A stretch of 21,512 nt of DNA from positions 1 to 21,512 of the forward strand of contig DAIOSQ010000015.1 in NCBI GenBank assembly GCA_036752465.1. Reading direction: 5' to 3'. Origin of the DNA: DAIOSQ01 sp036752465 (GTDB lineage Bacteria > Pseudomonadota > Gammaproteobacteria > Legionellales > Legionellaceae). This document shows, in pieces, positions 1-7,296 of the stretch (its first letter is position 1; each line of letters begins with the position of its first letter). The notes beneath the pieces are model-generated. The model worked only from the letters and a program-made list of their open reading frames with translations, had not been told where the DNA came from and ran no database searches. Made by a program: the position numbers and the translations under genes.

Positions 1-916
1 CGGTTTCGCGCAATCGCGCCAACAACTCCAATTCCAGCTTATTAAATAACTTGGTTTGCCATGCCAAACGTACCGTCTCTAATAACCATTCATCCGCCAA
101 TCTTTGCTGGTTTTCGATATTAAAATGTTTAGCCATACACTGTTCGGGATAGGTCGGCTCAGGCAAAATCAGTGTCAATTGTAATACATTCTCGCGCCTT
201 CCGCGAAACAGCGCCATAGCACGATGTGATGGGATTTTTTTTATAGGTTCTTCATAGTCGAGATAATCTTGATATTTATGTGCGTTGGCTGTTTTTTGTG
301 GTTTTTTTTGCGGGCTTTTTTGCACCACGCCACAAGACTTCAGCACAGCGTTTTGCCAGACATAATCTCTCAATTGCTTGACCATATCAGCATCCTCGGC
401 GAAGCGCTCTAGCAAAATTTGTCTAGCACCTGCCAATGCCGTAGCCACGTCGCCAACACCCGCTTCTGGGTTAAGAAAAGCGGCTGCTTGCGTCAGTGGA
501 TCCAGGGTTGGAGTTTCCCATAACATCTCGGCCAAAGGAGCTAAGCCGGCTTCAATCGCAAGACTGGCTTTGGTGCGCCGTTTGGGACGATAAGGCAAAT
601 ACAAATCTTCTAATCGCGTTTTGCTATCAGCCTGCAAAATAGCCTGTTCGAGACTCGGCGTTAATTTTGCTTGCTCGCGGATACTGTTCAAGACCACTTG
701 GCGACGTTCATTCAGCTCACGAATGTAGTGCAAACGCTCTGCTAACACGCGCAAGGTGCCATCATCCAGGCAGCCTGTAGCTTCTTTGCGGTAACGCGCG
801 ATAAAAGGCACGGTTGCGCCTTCATCCATAAGTTCAATGGCAACTTTGATTTGCGCAGGCCGAACGTTTAATTCACGCGACAATATCTCGGTCACTTCTG
901 TCATCTGTTGATTCAT
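1..916 (-). CDS. tex: Tex-type RNA-binding transcription accessory protein, N-terminal part
   Basis: The first 305 codons of Tex (YhgF family) are present; the gene runs off the left edge, so about 60% of the usual ~770-residue protein is missing. The ATG at 916-914 begins MNQQMTEVTEIL. Family hallmarks seen are VPFIARYRKEATG, LEDLYLPYRPKRRTKA and KIPSHRAMALFRGRRE, which belong to the Tex N-terminal helical region. The YqgF-like nuclease fold, HhH and S1 RNA-binding domains would lie beyond the edge. Family members bind nucleic acid and influence transcription and toxin expression; the precise role here is inferred. A short Lys/Gln-rich patch (SPQKKPQKT) sits near residue 208. A GAGGG ribosome site precedes the start. 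It follows glmS on the same strand with 79 bases between. Confidence 0.93.
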   Translation of the reverse strand, partial: MNQQMTEVTEILSRELNVRPAQIKVAIELMDEGATVPFIARYRKEATGCLDDGTLRVLAERLHYIRELNERRQVVLNSIREQAKLTPSLEQAILQADSKTRLEDLYLPYRPKRRTKASLAIEAGLAPLAEMLWETPTLDPLTQAAAFLNPEAGVGDVATALAGARQILLERFAEDADMVKQLRDYVWQNAVLKSCGVVQKSPQKKPQKTANAHKYQDYLDYEEPIKKIPSHRAMALFRGRRENVLQLTLILPEPTYPEQCMAKHFNIENQQRLADEWLLETVRLAWQTKLFNKLELELLARLRET

Positions 917-981
917 TTTCTAACCCTCACCCTGAAACCGCATCGTCACGACTCACCCACTGGGTCATGAGATCGCGTTAT

Positions 982-1010
982 TCTATACTCATTCGTTATT
1001 CTACTGTCAC
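982..1010 (-). promoter_or_regulatory. candidate sigma70 promoter for tex, overlapping the glmS 3' end
   Basis: On the minus strand GTGACA (1010-1005) is followed after 17 bases by TATAGA (987-982). The -35 element lies inside the last codons of glmS. It would give tex a leader of about 60 bases and some independence from smpB-glmS. It is a consensus match by eye only. A small hairpin (CTC-ATG-ACCC-AGT-GGGT-GAG) follows in the leader and has no T tract. Confidence 0.35.
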
Positions 1011-2810
1011 CGATTTTGCTAAATTGCGTGGCTGATCGACGTCGGTGCCTTTTGCAACGGCCACATGATACGCCAATAGCTGCAATGGAATGGTATAAAT
1101 AATCGGCGCAATCCATGCACCACAGCACGGAACATGCAGCAATTGCGCATTGTTGGCTGCCCATGCTTTGGAATCATCGACAAACACAATGAGCTTGCCA
1201 CCCCTGGCGCTGACCTCATGCAGGTTGGATTTAAGCTTGTCTAACAATTCATCGTTGGGTGCTATGGCGACCACCGGCATATTGCTGTCCACCAAGGCCA
1301 ATGGCCCATGCTTTAATTCACCGGCAGGATAAGCCTCGGCATGAATATAGGATATTTCTTTTAATTTCAAGGCACCTTCCAAAGCAACCGGAAATTGCAC
1401 ACCTCGCCCCAAAAATAACGCATGTGCTTTGTTAACAAACTGTGGTGCCAGGCACTCAATCTCAGGGTTAATTTGCAAAGCCTTGGTACAGTATAACGGC
1501 AATTGCTGCAATTGCGTCAAAACTTCACCAGCACGTTCATCTTGACAAAGCGCCACTGCCAACATCAATAAAGAAGCCAATTGCGTCGTGAATGCTTTGG
1601 TGGAAGCCACACCAATTTCTACGCCTGCACGCGTAAGAAAAACCAGGTCTGACTCGCGCACCAAGGTGCTGGTAGCTACATTACATATCGCCAAATTGGC
1701 CATATATTGCAATATTTTGGATTTATATAAGGCCGCCAAAGTATCTGCGGTTTCACCTGACTGCGAAATGGTAATCAGTAATGTATCTTCCATAACCACA
1801 ACATCACGATAACGATACTCACTGGCAATCTCAACTTGCGTTGGCAACCTGGCCAACGACTCTAGCCAATACTTAGCTATCATGCCAGCATGATAGCTGG
1901 TACCACAGGCAACGATATGAATTTGTTTAATACGGGGAAAAAGCTCAGCCGCACGCACGCCAAAACTGGCCCGCAGCACCTCCAGACTGGCGACTCTGCC
2001 TTCTAGAGTATCTGCCAAGGTTTTGCTTTGCTCAAAAATCTCTTTGAGCATAAAGTGGCGATACTTACCTTTACTAACGGCATGACAATCATCGCTCAGC
2101 GGCGTTGCCTCTCGCTGGACAGGCTGATTGTTGGCGTCAAATAATTCAATGCCTTGCGGGGTTAAACACACGCTGTCGCCTTCGTCGAGATATATCACCT
2201 GATGGGCAAACATGCGCAAAGCCAACGAATCAGATGCAATAAAATACTCATCCACGCCTATACCAACCACCAATGGACTGCCTTTGCGTATGGCAATTAA
2301 CTCTTGCGGCCGCTGTAAATCAACGATACCTAGGGAAAACGCCCCTTCCATTTGTGCGGCAGTAGCTTGGACCGCGTGTAAGAGCGACTGGCTGTTTTGT
2401 TGATGATAATGAATCAAGTGTGCCGCGACCTCACTATCCGTTTCAGAAGCGAAAACATAGCCTAATTCTTGCAGGTAATGGCGAAGCTCATCATGATTTT
2501 CAATGATGCCATTATGTACCACCGCAATTTGATCATGCGAAAGATGCGGATGAGCATTGGCTTCACTGGGTTTACCATGCGTGGCCCAGCGCGTGTGCGC
2601 GATGCCTGTGTTGCCTACAATGGATGTTTCCTGCATAGCATCTGCCAATGCTTGTACTTTACCTAAGACCCGCAAACGCTTCATGCGCCCATGGTCATCA
2701 ATCACCGCAATCCCTGCCGAGTCATAACCGCGATATTCTAAGCGTTTGAGCCCTTCTAGCAAGATTTTGCCGATATCTCGTTGTGACACCGCCCCCATGA
2801 TTCCACACAT
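996..2810 (-). CDS. glmS: Glutamine--fructose-6-phosphate aminotransferase (isomerizing)
   Basis: GlmS makes glucosamine-6-phosphate from fructose-6-phosphate and glutamine in the cytoplasm, the first step to UDP-GlcNAc for peptidoglycan and lipid A. At 604 residues it is full length (family about 608). It starts MCGIMG, so Cys2 becomes the N-terminal nucleophile of the glutaminase domain. HTRWATHGKPS and HNGIIENH are typical glutaminase motifs. Two SIS sugar isomerase domains follow, with CGTSYHAG, SQSGETADT and EISYIHAEAYPAGELKHGP. The end, PRNLAKSVTVE, carries the isomerase lysine (Lys599). It lies 15 bases after smpB on the same strand, and its ribosome site overlaps the smpB stop. No glmS ribozyme is seen upstream, as expected outside Firmicutes. 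Confidence 0.98.
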   Translation of the reverse strand: MCGIMGAVSQRDIGKILLEGLKRLEYRGYDSAGIAVIDDHGRMKRLRVLGKVQALADAMQETSIVGNTGIAHTRWATHGKPSEANAHPHLSHDQIAVVHNGIIENHDELRHYLQELGYVFASETDSEVAAHLIHYHQQNSQSLLHAVQATAAQMEGAFSLGIVDLQRPQELIAIRKGSPLVVGIGVDEYFIASDSLALRMFAHQVIYLDEGDSVCLTPQGIELFDANNQPVQREATPLSDDCHAVSKGKYRHFMLKEIFEQSKTLADTLEGRVASLEVLRASFGVRAAELFPRIKQIHIVACGTSYHAGMIAKYWLESLARLPTQVEIASEYRYRDVVVMEDTLLITISQSGETADTLAALYKSKILQYMANLAICNVATSTLVRESDLVFLTRAGVEIGVASTKAFTTQLASLLMLAVALCQDERAGEVLTQLQQLPLYCTKALQINPEIECLAPQFVNKAHALFLGRGVQFPVALEGALKLKEISYIHAEAYPAGELKHGPLALVDSNMPVVAIAPNDELLDKLKSNLHEVSARGGKLIVFVDDSKAWAANNAQLLHVPCCGAWIAPIIYTIPLQLLAYHVAVAKGTDVDQPRNLAKSVTVE

Positions 2811-2818
2811 ACTATACC

Positions 2819-2826
2819 ACCTCCTT
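2819..2826 (-). promoter_or_regulatory. strong glmS ribosome binding site
   Basis: The minus strand reads AAGGAGGT eight bases before the glmS ATG, a full anti-16S match. It overlaps the smpB stop codon (TGA at 2828-2826), so the two genes are probably translated in sequence from one transcript. Confidence 0.75.
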
Positions 2827-3293
2827 CAAGAGCGACTTTTTAAAATTCTTGATCGATCGCGCTGCCAATCTCGGTCCTTAATGGTGGCACGCTTATCAAA
2901 CGTTTTCTTACCTTTGGCCAATGCGACACATATCTTCACCCGGTTATGCTTCCAGTACATAGATAAAGGCACCAAGGTATAGCCCTGGCGCTCAACGTGA
3001 CCGATGAGCTTGCTTAATTCCCGCCGTTTTAGCAGCAACTTGCGCGTGCGGATCGCATCCGCACATAAATGACTCGCTGCCGTTGGCAAGGGCTGAATCT
3101 GCGCACCCAGGAGAAAAGCCTCACCCTGTTTAATGATGACATGCGCGTCGGTTAGATTAACTTTACCGGCGCGCAAACTTTTAACTTCCCAGCCCAGCAA
3201 CACCATGCCTGCTTCATAATCATCTTCAATAAAATAATCAAATCGGGCTTTCTTGTTGCTCGCAATCGTCCCTTGCTCTGAATTAGCGGTCAT
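2826..3293 (-). CDS. smpB: SsrA-binding protein SmpB
   Basis: SmpB binds tmRNA and brings it to stalled ribosomes for trans-translation. The core motifs are clear: NKKARFDYFIEDDYEAG, LGWEVKSLRAGKVNLTD, TRKLLLKRRELSKLIG and the late AKGKKTFDKRATIKDRDW, which lies at the decoding end in known SmpB structures. The frame stays open upstream to a TTG at 3332 and another ATG at 3308. I chose the ATG at 3293 (MTANSEQ) because it gives 155 residues, close to the family length of about 160, and has a weak GGCAAGA site. A -10-like TATACT at 3326-3321 also suggests transcription starts downstream of the TTG; ATG 3308 remains possible. It is first in a smpB-glmS(-tex) run and divergent from the PhoH gene. 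No ssrA gene is visible here. Confidence 0.95.
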   Translation of the reverse strand: MTANSEQGTIASNKKARFDYFIEDDYEAGMVLLGWEVKSLRAGKVNLTDAHVIIKQGEAFLLGAQIQPLPTAASHLCADAIRTRKLLLKRRELSKLIGHVERQGYTLVPLSMYWKHNRVKICVALAKGKKTFDKRATIKDRDWQRDRSRILKSRS

Positions 3294-3422
3294 GATATGT
3301 CTTGCCATATAAATTGCTAAAGTATACAACAAACCTTAAGCGAGCGACACTGCACACCGCCTAAGCCAGAGTGCACGTGCTGCACAAATTTGCCCCGTCA
3401 CCAGATAGCCGCAGCAAAAAGC

Positions 3423-3451
3423 TTGACGAGCCGGAGACTCATTAGCACAAT
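3423..3451 (+). promoter_or_regulatory. candidate sigma70 promoter for the phoH-guaC pair
   Basis: TTGACG (3423-3428), a 17-base spacer and CACAAT (3446-3451) lie 33 bases before the PhoH start codon. Together they match consensus at 9 of 12 positions. The rest of the 3333-3483 spacer holds only a short inverted repeat (GTGCA-CGTGC-TGCAC) and no RNA gene I recognise. Confidence 0.5.
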
Positions 3452-3483
3452 GAATCATAACTCTTCTTGAAAAAGGTGTATGA

Positions 3484-4884
3484 GTGAGCCCGTCGGATGT
3501 AAAAAGATTGTTTGTCCTAGATACCAATGTACTAATTCATGACCCCACAGCGTTGTATCGTTTCGAAGAGCACGACATTTATTTACCGATGGTGGTGTTA
3601 GAAGAGTTGGATAATCATAAAACCGGTATTTCTGAGGTTGCCCGTAATGTCCGTCAAACCAATCGGTTCTTGGTTGATATTATGGCCAAAGTCACCCAGG
3701 AACAGCTGGTGGCTGGATTGCCTATCCCTAATTTTTCCTATGAGCGCACCAGGCCTGCCACCGGTCGGTTGTTTTTTCAAACCGATGATTTTGATCAAAT
3801 TCGGATTGCTTTGCTGCCTGGACACAAAGCTGACAACACCATTCTTTCGGTAGCCAAAGGATTACAACACAAGCATCCTGAAAAGCAAATTGTCATTGTC
3901 TCTAAAGATATTAATCTGCGCATCAAAGCCAGTATCTTAGGTATACTGGCGGAGGATTATTTCAATGACCAGGTGCTAGATGATGTCAATTTGCTGCATA
4001 GCGGCTTACACATCTTGGAAAACGATTTTTGGGATTCGCACGCTAAAAATATGGAAGCGTGGCAAGCCAGCGGCAAAACATTTTATCGCATCACCGGCCC
4101 ACTGACCAAGCATTGGAGCGCGAATGATTGTTTAAGCACGACCGATGAATCCTTCAAAGGCATCGTCAAAACCATTGAACAGGATGAAGCGGTGATCCAA
4201 ACCATCATCGATTACAGTCAACCCAAAAATGCCGTGTGGGGCATTACTGCCAGAAACCTCGAGCAAAACTTTGCGCTCAATTTATTGCTCGACCCGGAGA
4301 TTGATTTTGTGACACTGCAGGGAACCGCCGGTACTGGCAAAACCTTGCTAACGATTGCTGCCGGATTGACACAGGTGCTTGACAAAAATATATACAGCGA
4401 AATCGTCATGACCCGGGTGACCATTCCGGTGGGCGAAGATATCGGCTTTCTACCCGGTACAGAAGAAGAAAAAATGACCCCGTGGATGGGCGCGTTAATG
4501 GATAACCTTGAAGTGTTGCACAGCAACCAAGAGGGTGGACATTTTGGACGCAATGCCACGCAGGACTTGCTACAAAACAAAATTAAAATACGTTCGTTGA
4601 ACTTCATGCGCGGACGTACCTTCTTAAATCGGCTGGTGATCATCGATGAAGCGCAAAATCTCACCTCAAAACAAATAAAAACTCTGGTGACCCGCGCCGG
4701 ACCAGGCACTAAAATTATCTGCCTAGGCGATATCAAACAAATTGACACCCCATACTTAACAGAAACCACCTCAGGTCTTACCTTTGCGGTGGATCGATTT
4801 AAACACTGGCAACACAGCGCGCACATGACCTTACGCCGTGGCGAACGTTCTAGACTTGCTTATTACGCAGCGGAGCATTTATAG
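3484..4884 (+). CDS. PIN domain-PhoH ATPase (PhoH2/YlaK type)
   Basis: This 466-residue protein fuses an N-terminal PIN ribonuclease domain to a C-terminal PhoH P-loop ATPase, the PhoH2 arrangement linked to RNA unwinding and cleavage. In the PIN part, LDTNVLIHDP (Asp13), VVLEELDNH and the SKDINLR aspartate are acidic metal-site candidates. The PhoH part shows Walker A GTAGTGKT (280-287) and Walker B LVIIDEAQN (Asp388-Glu389), plus the family motif TRVTIPVGEDIGFLPG. The start is GTG at 3484, seven bases after an AAGG site; an ATG four bases earlier is out of frame. The next gene follows 22 bases downstream, so the two are probably cotranscribed. The RNA target is unknown, and the link to phosphate starvation suggested by the name is not supported here. 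Confidence 0.93.
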   Translation: MSPSDVKRLFVLDTNVLIHDPTALYRFEEHDIYLPMVVLEELDNHKTGISEVARNVRQTNRFLVDIMAKVTQEQLVAGLPIPNFSYERTRPATGRLFFQTDDFDQIRIALLPGHKADNTILSVAKGLQHKHPEKQIVIVSKDINLRIKASILGILAEDYFNDQVLDDVNLLHSGLHILENDFWDSHAKNMEAWQASGKTFYRITGPLTKHWSANDCLSTTDESFKGIVKTIEQDEAVIQTIIDYSQPKNAVWGITARNLEQNFALNLLLDPEIDFVTLQGTAGTGKTLLTIAAGLTQVLDKNIYSEIVMTRVTIPVGEDIGFLPGTEEEKMTPWMGALMDNLEVLHSNQEGGHFGRNATQDLLQNKIKIRSLNFMRGRTFLNRLVIIDEAQNLTSKQIKTLVTRAGPGTKIICLGDIKQIDTPYLTETTSGLTFAVDRFKHWQHSAHMTLRRGERSRLAYYAAEHL

Positions 4885-4906
4885 TAATGAATTTTAAGGA
4901 ATGTAA

Positions 4907-5914
4907 ATGAGCCAGGCAATTACCTACGATGATGTGCTCTTAGTACCCTCGTATAACCATCATGAATCCAGGCGCATCGTCGATATTGGCAACGCCGACC
5001 GCTTGGCTAAATTGACGTTGTCATTGCCGGTGATGAGCTCTAACATGGATACCATTACTGAAAGTGCTATGGCCAATTTTATGCATAGCAAAGGAGCAAT
5101 AGGCGTGCTACACCGTTTTTTAACGGTGGAAAATAACATCAAAGAATTTAAGCGCTGCGTAGGCAAGACCTTTGTGTCCATAGGCTGCTCGGCAGCCGAG
5201 TTAACGCGTGCAGAAGCACTGCGCGATGCCGGTGCTGAGTATTTCTGTGTGGATGTGGCGCATGCGCATGCCAAGTATGTCGGCAAAACCTTAAAAAGTT
5301 TACGCCAACTGCTGGGACATGAACGCCTTATCATGGCAGGCAATGTCGCCACGTATGCCGGGGCCGATTATCTCGCCTCTTGTGGCGCAGACATTATCAA
5401 AGCCGGCATTGGCGGCGGTTCTGTCTGCAGCACACGCATCAAAACCGGTTTTGGTGTGCCGATGTTAACCTGCATCCAAGACTGCGCTCGCGCCGACCGC
5501 TCCATCGTAGCCGATGGCGGCATTCGAACCTCGGGTGATATTGTTAAGGCACTGGCTTTCGGTGCCGACTTTGTGATGATTGGCGGCATGCTGGCAGGCA
5601 CCACACCCACCCCCGGCGAAGTCATACAAAACAGACAAGGCCAATCGGTCAAGCGCTACCGCGGGATGGCATCACGCGAAGCACAAGAAGATTTTCTTGG
5701 TCAAATGAACGAATGGAAAACAGCGGAAGGTGTCAGCACTGAAGTCGCTTATCAAGACACGCAAGAACAGATCATTGCTGACATCATCGGTGGCCTACGC
5801 TCCGGCTTAACCTACGCCGGAGCAGATAGCATCCGAGAGTTGCAACGCAAACTAAACTACGTGGTCGTTACTGCAGCGGGGCGCATTGAAAGCCTACCGC
5901 ACAAGCTGTTATGA
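4907..5914 (+). CDS. guaC: GMP reductase-like enzyme (IMPDH/GMPR family)
   Basis: The 335-residue protein is a single TIM-barrel member of the IMP dehydrogenase/GMP reductase family with no CBS insert. The catalytic loop is GIGGGSVCSTR with Cys174. Other matches are PVMSSNMDTIT, the DGGIRTSGD phosphate site and GGLRSGLTYAGA. I favour GMP reductase (GMP + NADPH to IMP + ammonia) over IMP dehydrogenase because the stretch from GMAS to TAEG (Glu274) has the short GMPR spacing, 23 residues as in my recollection of E. coli GuaC, and lacks the long flap with the Arg-Tyr pair of IMPDH. Features such as YRGMAS are IMPDH-like, so the assignment is not absolute. An AAGGA site precedes the ATG. It forms a pair with the PhoH gene and converges on the orphan genes 24 bases away. 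Confidence 0.85.
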   Translation: MSQAITYDDVLLVPSYNHHESRRIVDIGNADRLAKLTLSLPVMSSNMDTITESAMANFMHSKGAIGVLHRFLTVENNIKEFKRCVGKTFVSIGCSAAELTRAEALRDAGAEYFCVDVAHAHAKYVGKTLKSLRQLLGHERLIMAGNVATYAGADYLASCGADIIKAGIGGGSVCSTRIKTGFGVPMLTCIQDCARADRSIVADGGIRTSGDIVKALAFGADFVMIGGMLAGTTPTPGEVIQNRQGQSVKRYRGMASREAQEDFLGQMNEWKTAEGVSTEVAYQDTQEQIIADIIGGLRSGLTYAGADSIRELQRKLNYVVVTAAGRIESLPHKLL

Positions 5915-5938
5915 ATCACAGCAACGCCCACCAGCCCA

Positions 5939-6310
5939 TCAACTGCCCATACTCATGACCAAGGGCGCGGCAACCTCCATCAACGGCGCAGCTGCTTTCA
6001 TGACCTTTTGTGCCATATTAGCCATTTTTAACATGTCACCCATACTGGGCATACCCTCAGATCCAGAGGCACCAAGCATTTTAAATAAGTCTGCGCCTGG
6101 CATAGGAGAGGATGCCCCACCTGACATCATCCCACTAAACATTTTCATCGGATTTGGCGCCGCGCTTTGCTTTTCTTGCTGGCCTGATGAGTCTGATGAG
6201 CCTTTACCTGGCATTTTACCAAGCATATTGGCGGCCTTGAGCAACTGAGGTGCCATCTCCATCACTACGGGGGCCAGTTCAACCGCCGCCATCACCGCAA
6301 ATTGTGCCAT
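5939..6310 (-). CDS. Methionine-rich low-complexity protein of unknown function
   Basis: I do not recognise this 123-residue protein. It has 21 methionines (17%) and contains no Cys, His, Ile, Arg, Thr, Trp or Tyr. Two Ala/Met/Val-rich, helix-prone ends (residues about 5-33 and 93-123) flank a Gly/Ser/Pro/Met-rich middle. The ends resemble each other: AAVELAPVVMEMAPQLLKAA and QKVMKAAAPLMEVAAPLVM. There is no clear signal peptide or long transmembrane segment, though the ends could insert as amphipathic helices. It is likely real because an AGGAGA ribosome site sits six bases before the ATG and it follows the next orphan gene after 14 bases on the same strand. It converges on guaC with 24 bases between. 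Function unknown. Confidence 0.7.
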   Translation of the reverse strand: MAQFAVMAAVELAPVVMEMAPQLLKAANMLGKMPGKGSSDSSGQQEKQSAAPNPMKMFSGMMSGGASSPMPGADLFKMLGASGSEGMPSMGDMLKMANMAQKVMKAAAPLMEVAAPLVMSMGS

Positions 6311-6324
6311 GTTTTTCTCCTAAG

Positions 6325-7017
6325 CTAATCTGCAGAACCACCTAACGTTGGTACTGACTTCGTCTCCACCTCTTCAACTTTACTAGCAACCCCTAATGCG
6401 GCTTCTTTTGTTGATGGCAAAGCTTCAGCAGCCTTAGTTATACTCTTCGCGATTGAAGTCATTTCGATTCCTTCAGGTTCGGCACCTTTTTTGCCCTCTG
6501 CAAGCGGTGCTTCTTGGCCAGAACCCGTAAGTTTTTTGGCCATTTCAGCAATGTTGCGACCTATATTTTGAACACCTGCACTGGCACCCTCCGCACTTTT
6601 GCTCAGGTTCTTGCCTATTCCACCGTCTGCTATGAAACCTAACGCTTTCTCAGCCTGCATCTGCACACCCACCTTAGCCGCGGCCGCTGCAGAGTTAATT
6701 TTTTGTTCCATTGCAGTTTTACCATACTTACCAAGTACCTTATCAGATAATTCAGCACCAACTTTCATAAAATCTTTCATCATTTTGATTTTTTTTTCGA
6801 TGTCGCTCAATCCAACGTCTGATTCTTTCTTCTCCTGCTCGGGCTCTAATGCTGTTGGATCCTTTTTATCGCCCTTCTCTTCGGCGACCTTTTCAGTGAC
6901 CTTTTCAAGGGCTCCCTCCGCTGGCGGAACTGGTACTGGCGCTGGCGCTGGCGCTGCACTTGGAGCTGCTACTGGCGCTGCTACTGGAGGCACCACTTCA
7001 GTCTTCTCGTCACCCAT
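6325..7017 (-). CDS. Ala/Pro/Lys/Glu-rich protein of unknown function
   Basis: I do not recognise this 230-residue protein. Residues 8-34 are a Pro/Ala-rich tract, followed by a charged Lys/Glu segment to about residue 66. The middle (about 70-165) is helix-prone, with KKIKMMKDFMKVGAELSDK and the alanine run NSAAAAAKVG, then a Gly/Ser/Ala stretch. The tail alternates Lys/Glu and Ala/Ser. There is no Cys, His or Trp, one Tyr and one Arg. No signal peptide or transmembrane helix is evident. A GAGAT ribosome site and a promoter-like pair lie upstream, and the Met-rich gene follows directly, so these form a two-gene unit. The composition suggests a partly disordered scaffold, surface or secreted protein, but this is a guess. 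Confidence 0.72.
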   Translation of the reverse strand: MGDEKTEVVPPVAAPVAAPSAAPAPAPVPVPPAEGALEKVTEKVAEEKGDKKDPTALEPEQEKKESDVGLSDIEKKIKMMKDFMKVGAELSDKVLGKYGKTAMEQKINSAAAAAKVGVQMQAEKALGFIADGGIGKNLSKSAEGASAGVQNIGRNIAEMAKKLTGSGQEAPLAEGKKGAEPEGIEMTSIAKSITKAAEALPSTKEAALGVASKVEEVETKSVPTLGGSAD

Positions 7018-7050
7018 TTCAAATCTCTATAAAATACAACTATGTTTATA

Positions 7051-7079
7051 ATACTAGTACAATACCAAAAAAGTTTCAA
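7051..7079 (-). promoter_or_regulatory. candidate promoter for the two orphan genes
   Basis: On the minus strand TTGAAA (7079-7074), 17 bases and TAGTAT (7056-7051) precede the ATG at 7017 by 33 bases, giving a short A/T-rich leader. It supports treating the two orphan genes as an independent unit. Confidence 0.45.
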
Positions 7080-7149
7080 TTAAAGATCATTAAGGTTTTT
7101 AATTGTACTTTATTAGCATCGCCGTGGCAAACAGGGCTCTGCACAAGCG

Positions 7150-7178
7150 ATGACAACTGCCGATTCTAGGATTATAGT
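7150..7178 (+). promoter_or_regulatory. candidate sigma70 promoter for the hydrolase gene
   Basis: ATGACA (7150-7155), a 17-base spacer and TATAGT (7173-7178) match consensus at 10 of 12 positions, the best promoter match I saw in the window. It implies a leader of about 110 bases before the hydrolase ATG. The complementary strand carries a perfect TATAAT at 7176-7171 with a weak CGGACT 17 bases upstream, so a second promoter facing the orphan genes may overlap it. The rest of the 279-base spacer 7018-7296 holds nothing else I can name. Confidence 0.5.
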
Positions 7179-7296
7179 AAACAATCAGCGTCCAGTCCGC
7201 AGCCATTAACCGCCATATAAGCTGACTGCCTAGACTGAAGGCACGCACCATTGCCCGTTTGCCGTGACAAACCGCAACCTTAGGATACCGCAAAAC

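Noticed and set aside
4218..4826. A 202-codon minus-strand open frame
   Set aside because: It lies entirely inside the PhoH ATPase domain, whose Walker motifs are intact on the plus strand; it is a shadow frame.
5886..6248. A 120-codon plus-strand open frame overlapping the guaC end and the Met-rich gene
   Set aside because: The minus-strand frame has the better ribosome site and operon context; this one begins inside guaC.
7121..7267. Inverted GGCAAAC-GGGC motifs about 130 bases apart, like the ends of a small mobile element
   Set aside because: Only about 11 bases match, with a gap, and the similarity does not extend; no target-site duplication is seen.
7099..7293. A 64-codon minus-strand open frame in the spacer before the hydrolase gene
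   Set aside because: It starts over the hydrolase leader, has no ribosome site or recognisable protein features, and covers the promoter candidates.
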